DNA from: CAZAPG01 sp964486935
GTDB taxonomy: Bacteria; Chloroflexota; Anaerolineae; 4572-78; J111
Direction: 5' to 3'
NCBI GenBank assembly: GCA_964486935.1
Contig: CAZAPG010000026.1
Coordinates: 1 to 64,000, forward strand
Length of the DNA: 64,000 bases
Shown in pieces: positions 23,322-31,558 of the stretch (its first letter is position 1; each line of letters starts with the position of its first letter). Under the pieces are notes generated by a model. That model made no database searches and had not been told where the DNA came from. It saw only the letters and a program-made list of their open reading frames with translations. The translations under genes were made by a program, and so were the position numbers.

Positions 23322-25019
23322 TTATTGGTAATAACTGGCTTCCAGTTTGTAGACTTCCTGGCTGGCGCAAATGGGGCAGGCGTGCCGTTGTTCGGCTGTC
23401 AGGATAGCGCGGTCAGAGCTCCAGAAGAAATTTTCGGGGCCAATGGCTTGGGTCAGTTGGCTGCGCTCCAGCATACGCATTACGTTGGGGTGAACGCCGC
23501 TGAACATCAATACTTTGTTCTGGTGTCGCATTTGTTCGTGCAGGGTTGAGAGCGCTTCCAGGCCAGAAATGTCAATGGCCGGCACGGCCCGCATCGAGAG
23601 AATGAGAACGTGGGTGTCGGCCAGGTGAGCAAAAGCTTCGTTAAAATTATTGGTGGCGGCAAAAAAAAGCGGGCCGGTCAGGTAAGCTACCTTAATGTGC
23701 GGGCAGGAACCCTTGACCGGAATGCCGCGGGCGCGCATCCGGTCCGCATCAACCGGTTGAATCTCGACCTGCAAATTAGCCAGTTGGTTGATAAACACAG
23801 CCGAGGTGATTGCCGCGCCTATCAAAATGGCCTGGGTCAGGTCTAGCGTAATGGTAGCCAGCAGAGTAATGGTAAACGTAATAATGGCCGTTTTGAAGCG
23901 CTTGGCAAACATAAAGCGAATGGCCGGCCACTCGTTCATTCGGTAAGCCGTTACCATTAGCACGCCGGCCAGCGCCGCCAGCGGAATACGCGAGATAACC
24001 GGCGCCAGCAGCAGCGCCGAAGCCAGCAGCGCCAGCGCGTGAATAATAGACACCAGCCGGGTTTGTCCCCCCGATTTTATCCCCACCGAGGTGCGGGCAA
24101 TGGCCGCCGTAGCCGGAATACCGCCAAAAAATGGAATCACAATGTTGCCGACCCCCTGAGCCACCAGCTCTGCGTTGGCGTGCAGCCGAATTCCTGTCAT
24201 TTTGCTGGCTACCGCGCCGCACAACAGCGACTCTACCGCCCCCAGTGCGGCAATTGAAACCGCCGGGGCTACCAGGCCGGATAGTTCGCCCCAGGGAGCA
24301 TCGGTTAGAGTCAGGCGTTGGTCTAAAATGATGGAACGGGGAATAGCGCCAATTTGGGGAACATCCCAGCCCGAAACCAGGCTGACAAACGTAGCCAGAA
24401 TAATTCCGGCCAGCGAGCCGGGGATTAACCTGCCCCACTGCTGCGGCCAAAAAATCATTGCGCCAACTACCAGCAAGCCAATGGTTATGGCCGGCAGATT
24501 GACCGTAAATCCGCCGTTAAAATAATGCAACAACTTTAGGGCTGCCGACTCCGCGCCGGGGGTCTGGATGCCCAGCAAGTTGTCAATTTGTCCTACAAAA
24601 ATAATTACGGCAATGCCGGCGGTAAAGCCCGTAATTACCGGCGCGGGAATAAAGGCAATAAATCGCCCGGAGCGCAGCAAGCCAATCACCAGAATAATCA
24701 CCCCGGCCATGACGCCGGTAATCCAGGCCCCTTGCAGGCCATAGCGTTGGCTAATAACAATAAGAATGGCGCTCATCGCCCCGGTAGGGCCAGAAATTTG
24801 ATACGGCGCGCCCGATAGCAGCCCGATAATGAGGCCGCTTAACACAGCCGTAACCAGCCCGGCTGCCGCCGTAGCCCCCGAAGCCACCCCAAAAGCCAGG
24901 GCCAGCGGCAGCGCCACCGCGGCCACGGTTAGCCCGGCCAGTAAATCTTGCCGAAATTTCCCGGCACTGTAATTTGTAAATTCCCGCTGCCATAATTGCA
25001 GCAAAGTCAGGCGTTTCAT
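23322..25019 (-). CDS. SulP-family anion transporter with STAS domain
   Basis: 565 residues. The membrane part (about 1-410, roughly 10-14 helices) has the SulP signatures: the N-terminal FRQDLLAGLTVAAVALPLALAFGVASG, SGPTGAMSAI, and AALGAVESLLCGAVASKMTG. A STAS domain at about 440-545 follows (LSMRAVPAIDISGLEALSTLHEQM). The C-terminus has CPICAS, a possible metal site, which is unusual. SulP proteins import sulfate, bicarbonate or dicarboxylates; which one cannot be read here. Confidence 0.92.
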   Translation of the reverse strand: MKRLTLLQLWQREFTNYSAGKFRQDLLAGLTVAAVALPLALAFGVASGATAAAGLVTAVLSGLIIGLLSGAPYQISGPTGAMSAILIVISQRYGLQGAWITGVMAGVIILVIGLLRSGRFIAFIPAPVITGFTAGIAVIIFVGQIDNLLGIQTPGAESAALKLLHYFNGGFTVNLPAITIGLLVVGAMIFWPQQWGRLIPGSLAGIILATFVSLVSGWDVPQIGAIPRSIILDQRLTLTDAPWGELSGLVAPAVSIAALGAVESLLCGAVASKMTGIRLHANAELVAQGVGNIVIPFFGGIPATAAIARTSVGIKSGGQTRLVSIIHALALLASALLLAPVISRIPLAALAGVLMVTAYRMNEWPAIRFMFAKRFKTAIITFTITLLATITLDLTQAILIGAAITSAVFINQLANLQVEIQPVDADRMRARGIPVKGSCPHIKVAYLTGPLFFAATNNFNEAFAHLADTHVLILSMRAVPAIDISGLEALSTLHEQMRHQNKVLMFSGVHPNVMRMLERSQLTQAIGPENFFWSSDRAILTAEQRHACPICASQEVYKLEASYYQ

Positions 25020-25266
25020 AGTAGAATAATTAGATACTCCTCAAATTGCTAAAATTTGGTAATATAGTAGAGCAAACTAATGTTACTTACCCATTGGGGT
25101 TGATAGACAAATCGTCTATTAAATACCTGTTATGCCTGTTCGTCAATTTCGGAGGGTAAAATATCAGGGCTGACAGCATTAAACGGGCGGCGCTGCCAGG
25201 TTTGCCGTTTTTGGGCCGGTACAGTACCATGCAGCATCTTATCTGACCTACCCGGAGGAACCTGTA

Positions 25267-26307
25267 ATGCCCCACAAACTCGCTTTGATTGGATTTGGAA
25301 CCGTTGGCCAGGGGCTGGCCGAAATTTTACGCAATAAAGGTAACGACTTGCGGCAAAGGCTCAATTTGGATTTGCAGATTGTCGCTGTTGCCACCCTCAC
25401 CCACGGTTCGCTGTACCACCCCGATGGCCTGAATATCGACCAGTTGCTGGCCGCCAAAAGAAATGGGGGAACGCTGGCAGATTATCCCGACTCGCCCGGC
25501 CTGATTCGCGGTTGGGACAGCCTGCAAATTATCCGCCAAAGCAACGCCGATACAATTGTTGAAGTCAGCTACACCAACATCGAAACCGGCCAGCCGGCCA
25601 TTGATTACTGCCGGGCCGCTTTTGAGAACGGCAAAAATGTAGTTACTTCCAACAAAGGGCCAACGGCGCTGGCCTACCGCCAGCTATCGGCCTTGGCCGC
25701 CCAAAATGGCGCGCGCTGGGCCTTTGAAGGCACGGTGATGAGCGGCACCCCCGCCCTGCGGATGCCGCTGACTGCCCTGGCCGGCAACAACATTTCCGAA
25801 GTGCGCGGCATTTTCAACGGAACCACCAACTACATCCTCACCAAAATGGAAGAGGGCATGAGCTATGCCGAGGCGCTCAAGCAGGCCCAGCAGCTTGGCT
25901 ACGCCGAAGCCGACCCTACCGCCGATGTGGAAGGGTACGACGCCCTGGGCAAAGTGATTATTTTAGCCAACGTGGTTATGAACGCCGCGCTCAAAAAAGC
26001 GGATGTGCCCTGCGCAGGCATTAGCCACCTGACTCTGGCCGATATTGAACGGGCCAAAACCGAAGGCAAACGCTGGAAGCTGATGGGTCGGGCTAAAAAA
26101 GTAGGCGAGCAGGTGCTGGCCAGCGTCGCGCCGGAAATGATTCCCCTGTCCGACCCGCTGGCCGGGGTAATGGGCGCAACCAACGCCATCACCTACGAGT
26201 GCGACCTGGCCGGACCGATTACCCTGGTTGGGGCCGGCGCGGGCAGAACAGAAACCGGCTTTTCACTGTTGATTGATTTAATTAATATTCAGCGAGATAA
26301 TTTGTAA
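25267..26307 (+). CDS. hom: Homoserine dehydrogenase
   Basis: 346 residues. It reduces aspartate semialdehyde to homoserine in threonine/methionine synthesis. Rossmann motif GFGTVGQG at 9-16, catalytic-domain blocks ALRMPLTALAGNNISEVRGIFNGTTNYILTKMEEG (split family motif) and EADPTADVEGYDALGK are clear. There is no C-terminal ACT domain, so no threonine feedback is expected through it. CCGGAGGAACCTGTA precedes the ATG. The next gene starts on the base after its stop codon. Confidence 0.92.
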   Translation: MPHKLALIGFGTVGQGLAEILRNKGNDLRQRLNLDLQIVAVATLTHGSLYHPDGLNIDQLLAAKRNGGTLADYPDSPGLIRGWDSLQIIRQSNADTIVEVSYTNIETGQPAIDYCRAAFENGKNVVTSNKGPTALAYRQLSALAAQNGARWAFEGTVMSGTPALRMPLTALAGNNISEVRGIFNGTTNYILTKMEEGMSYAEALKQAQQLGYAEADPTADVEGYDALGKVIILANVVMNAALKKADVPCAGISHLTLADIERAKTEGKRWKLMGRAKKVGEQVLASVAPEMIPLSDPLAGVMGATNAITYECDLAGPITLVGAGAGRTETGFSLLIDLINIQRDNL

Positions 26308-27651
26308 ATGGCTTTTTCTCCGGCAGCTTTTCCCGGCGCGCCTGTGCGCCAGCAGGCGCTTGAATACATTATCGAGGCAGTGCGGCAGGGCGAATGTTGC
26401 GCCGTGGTTGGCCCCAGCAATATGGGGAAATCCTTTTTGTTAAAATCGTTGCCCACCGAGGAGGTTCGGCGGCGCTGCGCCGGCCCTGGGGCTGCCCCGC
26501 CGGTTGTGGTCTTTATCGACTGCCTGGAAGCGGGCGGCACCGAGCAGTCATTTTATGAACTGCTGTTGCGCCGCACCATTGAAGAGCTGGAGCGGGCCGG
26601 CGTGTCGCCCGCTGCGGTTGACAACCTGCGTAACCTGCACCGCGATCTGCTGCACAGTACGGTTGAGGTGGCCGTCCGCTCAATCTATGCCAGCAGCGCG
26701 CGCCGGCTGGGGCTTGAAAATGACCTGGCCCTGGTGCTGGTTTTTGATGAATTTGACGATGTATTTCGACATTTACCGCCCTGGCCCTTTCGCCAGCTTC
26801 GGGCGCTCACCGACGCGCTGGGGCCAAAGCTCTGCTACGTTACCGGCGCTTCGCACCACCTGGAGCAGCTTCGCGACGACGCCGACACCTATGAATTTAG
26901 AGAGTTGTTCCACCTGCGCACCCTGGTGTTGCGCCCCCTGGCCGCCAACGAGGCGCGTCAATTTGCCGATTACCTGGCCCAAAAACAGGGAGCCAGCCTG
27001 TCCGAAACCAACCTCGCCAGGCTAATCGAGCTATCGGGCGGGCACCCCGGCCTGCTTGAGCGACTCTTTGCCCTGCTCACCGCCGCCGGGCGGTGGCAGG
27101 CTGCGCCCGCCGACTTGATTAAAGAGCGACCCATTGACAAGGAATGTCGCCGCCTGTGGGGCGAATTGAAGGCCGAGCAAGCCGCGCTGCTGGCTTTGGT
27201 TGGCCGGGGGCAGGAGCCGCCACAACCCCGCCAAAAACAGCTTTTAGAGGCCAAAGGATTGGTCATGCCCCACAACGCCGGGGTGAAACTATTCAGCCCC
27301 GTCTTTGAAGCCTTTATCCGGCAGGAAATGGCCGCTCAAGCGCAAACGGCGGCCAGGGGCTTGCGTTGCGATTTTGACACCGGCCAGATTTGGGTAGACG
27401 ATCAGGAAATCACCTTGCAACTCAGCGAGCCGCAGCGCAAGCTGGTCACATTTCTCTACCAGCGGGTTGGGGCCATTTGCACCTACGATGATATTGCCAT
27501 CGGCGTATGGGGCGTGGGTGAGGGCGTTAGCCCCGGCGCAATTTACGAGCTGGTCAAGCGCGTCCGCCAAAAAATAGAGCCGGATTGGAAAAACCCCCAA
27601 TACATTGTTACTGTGCCGGGCAAAGGCTACCGCTTAGAAAACCCCGACTAA
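26308..27651 (+). CDS. AAA-type ATPase fused to an OmpR-like winged-helix domain
   Basis: 447 residues. An N-terminal ORC/STAND-like ATPase has Walker A GPSNMGKS (35-42), Walker B LVLVFDEFDD (142-151), and a Gly-His-Pro-Gly-Leu element (LSGGHPGLLERLFALL) typical of AAA ATPase_2-like proteins. A C-terminal Trans_reg_C winged helix spans about 345-445 (LSEPQRKLVTFLYQRVGAICTYDDIAIGVWG...VKRVRQKIE...VPGKGYRL). This looks like an ATP-dependent DNA-binding regulator without a receiver domain. The ATG directly follows the homoserine dehydrogenase stop (TAA-ATG), so the two are co-translated. Its target is unknown. Confidence 0.8.
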   Translation: MAFSPAAFPGAPVRQQALEYIIEAVRQGECCAVVGPSNMGKSFLLKSLPTEEVRRRCAGPGAAPPVVVFIDCLEAGGTEQSFYELLLRRTIEELERAGVSPAAVDNLRNLHRDLLHSTVEVAVRSIYASSARRLGLENDLALVLVFDEFDDVFRHLPPWPFRQLRALTDALGPKLCYVTGASHHLEQLRDDADTYEFRELFHLRTLVLRPLAANEARQFADYLAQKQGASLSETNLARLIELSGGHPGLLERLFALLTAAGRWQAAPADLIKERPIDKECRRLWGELKAEQAALLALVGRGQEPPQPRQKQLLEAKGLVMPHNAGVKLFSPVFEAFIRQEMAAQAQTAARGLRCDFDTGQIWVDDQEITLQLSEPQRKLVTFLYQRVGAICTYDDIAIGVWGVGEGVSPGAIYELVKRVRQKIEPDWKNPQYIVTVPGKGYRLENPD

Positions 27652-27795
27652 AATGACCCCCGTACAGAGGCGTTTCAATTTAATTGTGAGAGCGTTCGAA
27701 AACTGTCTTTCAAACCGGACCAATGAGTTATTTTCGTCCTCCGTCTTTCGTCTTTCGTCACAATCTTGAGTTACCGAATGGTCTCGATTGTAAAT

Positions 27796-27833
27796 AAAAA
27801 GACCGGACGGGGCTTCAAAATCCTGTCCGGTCT
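27796..27833 (-). terminator. Rho-independent terminator of the aldehyde ferredoxin oxidoreductase gene
   Basis: On the minus strand AGACCGGACAGG and CCCCGTCCGGTCT form a stem around a short loop, and TTTTTATTT follows. It ends 29 nt after the oxidoreductase stop codon. The rest of the gap 27652-27861 shows no other element. Confidence 0.85.
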
Positions 27834-27861
27834 GCAACACCAATTTGCAAGGCGATATCAA

Positions 27862-29580
27862 TTAAGCCTGTTCCAGTTTGGCATAGACTTCTTTGACATC
27901 CTCGCCGTGGAAGCGGGCTACGTAATTGGTGGGCGGGATCGGCTCTTCGTAGAAGAAGTCCGGTAGTTCATCATCGTCGGCGCCGAAGCCGGCCTGCCTG
28001 TTGAACTCAAATTCAAGCTTCAAGGTTTCTTTGCCCAGCTCATAGAAGAAATCGGGGGTAAATTCGGTGCCGAGGGCGTCGTTGATGGCGTTGGCAATAA
28101 ATTCCAGTTGTACATTGGTTACAGAGCGGCCAAAAATACACAGTCCCAGCGAGTCTTGCGCTGCCGATGAAATCTGCTCGCGCAGGCTGACGGCCATCAA
28201 CTCGTCTGTGCTCATCTCGCGGGTTTTGAGGCGGGGCGCGTTGCCGGCGGTGTGGTCGGCTCCCTGCGCTGTGACCATCATAGTGATACCCGTGGCCTCA
28301 ACCACGCGGGGGTCGTAGGCGCTGATGGCCTGTTTTTTAATAACGGGGACTCGTTTAACCTGATAATGCTGGCCTACCCTGGCCGTGCCCTGCGCCCAGA
28401 TACGGCCATTTTCGGTGCCCTGCCGAATTTCCTCCAGCGCGGATTTCATCCATTCCACATCGCCAAAGGGGGCCAGACCCGCTTCCATCAATACGGCCAG
28501 GGTTGCGCCGGTTTCAATGGTATCAACGCCCAAATCATTGGCAATGGCGTTGAGCGCGGCCAGGTCGTCGGGGTGGCCGATGCCGCAGTTGGTGCCCAAC
28601 AGCCCCAGCGTTTCATATTCAACCGGCGAGACCACCTCTTTGCCGTTTTCGTCAAAGTAAACATTGCTGCACTGGATAACGCAGCCGGGCATGCAGGCGT
28701 GAGTTTGGCTGCCGCCGCGAGAGCGGTTCAGGTCGCCAATAAATTCTGCGCCCATCTGAAATTTTTCGCCGTTATTAGTGTCGGCAAACTGGCCGGCGCT
28801 GAAATTGCGCACCGGCAGGCCGCCCATGTAATTTTGCACATCGGCCATGCCCATGGTGCCCAGGGCGTTATAAAAATCCATCACCACCGAGTCGCTGGTT
28901 AATTTTTGGGCGTAGGTGCGGATATTGGTCATGCTCTTTTTGCGGTCGTGCAGTTGGGGGATTCTATCCAGGTCAACCACAATGGCCTTGACTCGCTTGC
29001 TGCCCATCACCGCGCCCACGCCGCCCCGCGCCGACAGGCGAGAGGGCCGCCCGTCGCTATCGCTGTAGGCGATGCCAGCCAGCAACCCCCGATATTCGCC
29101 CACCGGCCCGCACAAGGCCAGGGCGATTTTTTTGCCGTATCGCTCGTACAGGGCATCGGCAACCTCAAAATTGCCCTTTTTTAAATACGGGGCGGCGTCA
29201 TCAAAATCAATCGTGCCATCCTTTTTCAAATGAATCACAATCCAGTCATCGGCGGCGTCGTACAGGGTCAAACCGGCAATATGCAGTTGGCCCAGGCCGT
29301 AGCTAAAAGTGCCGCCGCCGTTAGATTCCTTAATGCCGCCGGTTAAGGGGCTTTTACAGCCAACGCTGGTGCGGTTGGCGTTAGAAAAGCTGGTGCCGGC
29401 AAAAGGGCCGGCGGAAAAAATCAAAAGATTTTCGGGCGAAAGCGGCTCTACTTTGGCCACGCCTTTTTCAAGCAGGGTTTTGGCAATAAAATAGCGACCG
29501 GCCCTGGCAACGGCTTCGCCGTGTAGTTGCTCTTTATCAACAGTGCCTGTTTTCAAATTAATATGTAAATAGGTTCGCAT
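27862..29580 (-). CDS. Aldehyde ferredoxin oxidoreductase family protein (tungsto/molybdopterin)
   Basis: 572 residues. It oxidises aldehydes to acids with ferredoxin, using a tungsten bis-pterin cofactor and a 4Fe-4S cluster. The N-terminal domain is visible (ENLLIFSAGPFAGT, GCKSPLTGGIKESNGGG), and the cluster ligands are Cys296, Cys300 and Cys304 (CMPGCVIQC) with Cys481 (LGLCIFG). No small partner subunit or cofactor genes lie next to it. It has its own terminator and probably its own promoter, so it is monocistronic. The substrate is unknown. This suggests an anaerobic or microaerophilic metabolism. Confidence 0.92.
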   Translation of the reverse strand: MRTYLHINLKTGTVDKEQLHGEAVARAGRYFIAKTLLEKGVAKVEPLSPENLLIFSAGPFAGTSFSNANRTSVGCKSPLTGGIKESNGGGTFSYGLGQLHIAGLTLYDAADDWIVIHLKKDGTIDFDDAAPYLKKGNFEVADALYERYGKKIALALCGPVGEYRGLLAGIAYSDSDGRPSRLSARGGVGAVMGSKRVKAIVVDLDRIPQLHDRKKSMTNIRTYAQKLTSDSVVMDFYNALGTMGMADVQNYMGGLPVRNFSAGQFADTNNGEKFQMGAEFIGDLNRSRGGSQTHACMPGCVIQCSNVYFDENGKEVVSPVEYETLGLLGTNCGIGHPDDLAALNAIANDLGVDTIETGATLAVLMEAGLAPFGDVEWMKSALEEIRQGTENGRIWAQGTARVGQHYQVKRVPVIKKQAISAYDPRVVEATGITMMVTAQGADHTAGNAPRLKTREMSTDELMAVSLREQISSAAQDSLGLCIFGRSVTNVQLEFIANAINDALGTEFTPDFFYELGKETLKLEFEFNRQAGFGADDDELPDFFYEEPIPPTNYVARFHGEDVKEVYAKLEQA

Positions 29581-29689
29581 ACTGCCTCCTTGTCATCTGA
29601 ATTTAGCTTTTGGGATTGGTTTGAATTTAACCCAATTTTGCTCAAATATCAAGAATTGATTATACGGGAAGGGCAGTTAAAAAGAAAAC

Positions 29690-29718
29690 TTTACCACTTT
29701 CCATAACAGTGTTATAAT
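29690..29718 (+). promoter_or_regulatory. Promoter of the zinc-ribbon protein gene
   Basis: TTTACC (29690-29695) and TATAAT (29713-29718) are 17 nt apart, about 50 nt upstream of the GTG start at 29767. Confidence 0.5.
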
Positions 29719-29766
29719 GTTTTAGGCTTCTGTTGTTAAAGTTTAACCCCATCAAAGAGGTCTCTT

Positions 29767-30468
29767 GTGGGCCGAACGCTTCAACTTTATCAGTTGCAAT
29801 CTCTTGACAGCGACATAGACAAAACCAACCAGCAATTGGCCGAGATTGCCCAACAGTTGGGCGAGAGCGATGCCTTGAAAAAGGCGCGGGCTGCCGTTGA
29901 TGCTGCCGAGCAGAATCTGCGTAAAGCGCAGGCCAGTATGAAAGACCTGGACCTGGAAGTGAAGAGCCTGGCCAATAAAATTGCCGCCGAAGAAGGCAAG
30001 CTTTATGGCGGCAAAGTGCTCAATGCCAAAGAAGCCGCTAATTTGCAAGATGAGGTGGCCTCGCTCAAGCGCCGGCACAGCGAACGAGAGGAACGTTTGC
30101 TTGAAGCAATGATGTTGACCGAAGAATCCGAAGAGACGCTGGCTCAAACGCAGGCCAATTTGGCCCGGCTTCAACAGGAGTGGGCCGCCGGTCAGCAAGA
30201 GTTGCTGCAAACCAAACAGATGCTTGAAACCAGGTTGTCAGAACTGCAAGAGCGCCGCCCCGCCTTAGCCAGCCCCGTAACCAAAGAAGACCTGAATGAA
30301 TATGAGTCTTTGCGAGCCAAAAAGGCCGGGCGGGGAATAGTCGCCGTAAAAAATGGGGTTTGCCAGGGCTGTGGTATGACTCTGTCCCAAAATCGGGTCC
30401 GGCAGGCGCGCGCCGAAACGGAACTGGTTCATTGCAGTACCTGTGGCCGTATTTTATACGCACCTTAA
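29767..30468 (+). CDS. Coiled-coil C4 zinc-ribbon protein (DUF164-like)
   Basis: 233 residues. A long antiparallel coiled coil (about 5-170, heptad-rich, Ala/Glu/Gln/Leu) ends in a C4-type zinc ribbon with Cys199, Cys202, Cys223 and Cys226 (CQGCG...CSTCG). This matches the zf-RING_7/DUF164 family common in bacteria, whose role is unclear; some members bind nucleic acid or partner proteins. The start is GTG with AGAGG upstream. The next gene follows by 10 nt with AAGGAG between. Confidence 0.88.
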   Translation: MGRTLQLYQLQSLDSDIDKTNQQLAEIAQQLGESDALKKARAAVDAAEQNLRKAQASMKDLDLEVKSLANKIAAEEGKLYGGKVLNAKEAANLQDEVASLKRRHSEREERLLEAMMLTEESEETLAQTQANLARLQQEWAAGQQELLQTKQMLETRLSELQERRPALASPVTKEDLNEYESLRAKKAGRGIVAVKNGVCQGCGMTLSQNRVRQARAETELVHCSTCGRILYAP

Positions 30469-30478
30469 GGAGTAAAAC

Positions 30479-31465
30479 ATGGGGACGCATAACGTTCAAG
30501 TGAATATGGATGACGCCGCTTTTCAGACCGCCGTGAACCGGGCCACCGGCGAAGGAAAACCCATTGGCCAGATTGTGGCCGAATTTCTAACCCAGTACGC
30601 CGATGGCGCTTCCGCTGGCTCGCCGACCACCTACACCGTGCAGCGCGGCGATACGCTGGGCAGAATCGCGACCAAATTTTACAACGATGCTCGCAAGTAT
30701 CCCATAATTCAGCGGGCCAACAATATTTCAAACCCCAGCCGTATCTGGGTGGGGCAGGTGCTGGTTATTCCGCCGGTAGGCGGCAATAGCGGGGCCACAG
30801 CTACTACCACTACGGCGCGGCCTGCTGTTCCCGCTCCTCCGCCACCCCCAACGCCCACCAGCCCCGCACCGGCCACAACCACCGCTTCAGCCACGGTGCC
30901 GGTAACGCCCTCTACGCCTCCGCCGCCGGCGCCGACCCCGGTCGCTCCACCGGTTGCCGGAGCGCCGGCCAAACCGGCCATTCGCTGGGCGGGGTCGCCA
31001 AACTTTAACAACCGCCGCCGCCCCGATGACATCTCGGCGATTGTGATTCACTCAACAGCCAATAACTCGCTGCAAGGGGTTGTCGATTGGTTTAACAACC
31101 CCAACGCCCAGGTGAGCGCCCACTACACCATTGGCAAAGATGGACAAATTGTGCAGCACGTGCAGGATATTCACCGGGCCTGGCACGCCGGCCGCAGCGT
31201 GTGGAAGGGGCGCAACTCGGTCAATGATTTTGGCCTTGGCATTGAACTGGTCAACCTCAATGATGGGGCCGACCCCTACCCCGAAGCTCAACACCAGGCC
31301 AACGTGGCCCTGTGCGCTTATCTGGCCAATAAATATGAGATTAGTGTTGACGACATTATGGGTCATCTGGATATCGCCATCCCCCCCGGCCGCAAATCCG
31401 ACCCGCGCGGCTACAGCCTTGAGCGACTGCGCAACGAGGTGGCCGCCATTTTAGGGCGTCGCTAA
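30479..31465 (+). CDS. LysM-containing N-acetylmuramoyl-L-alanine amidase
   Basis: 328 residues. A short N-terminal region without a signal peptide is followed by a LysM domain at about 44-95 (YTVQRGDTLGRIATKFYND...VGQVLVIPPV), a Pro/Thr/Ala linker (about 100-160), and an amidase_2/PGRP domain at about 175-325. Zinc-site residues are His in IVIHSTAN and His in MGHLDIAIPPGRKSDP, and YTIGKDGQIVQHV and HAGRSVWKG are family blocks. It cuts the bond between MurNAc and L-alanine in peptidoglycan. How it leaves the cell is not evident. It is translated with the zinc-ribbon gene and ends at a terminator. Confidence 0.9.
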   Translation: MGTHNVQVNMDDAAFQTAVNRATGEGKPIGQIVAEFLTQYADGASAGSPTTYTVQRGDTLGRIATKFYNDARKYPIIQRANNISNPSRIWVGQVLVIPPVGGNSGATATTTTARPAVPAPPPPPTPTSPAPATTTASATVPVTPSTPPPPAPTPVAPPVAGAPAKPAIRWAGSPNFNNRRRPDDISAIVIHSTANNSLQGVVDWFNNPNAQVSAHYTIGKDGQIVQHVQDIHRAWHAGRSVWKGRNSVNDFGLGIELVNLNDGADPYPEAQHQANVALCAYLANKYEISVDDIMGHLDIAIPPGRKSDPRGYSLERLRNEVAAILGRR

Positions 31466-31490
31466 AAGTTACCCAGCCTGACACGTCATC

Positions 31491-31520
31491 AAGAGTCCCG
31501 CCCCGGCTGGACTCTTTTTT
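31491..31520 (+). terminator. Rho-independent terminator
   Basis: AAGAGTCC (31491-31498) pairs with GGACTCTT (31509-31516) and is followed by a T-run. It ends the zinc-ribbon/amidase operon. Confidence 0.88.
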
Positions 31521-31558
31521 GTTTGCCGCCACTTTTGCTATAATCTACGCCCTGGCTA

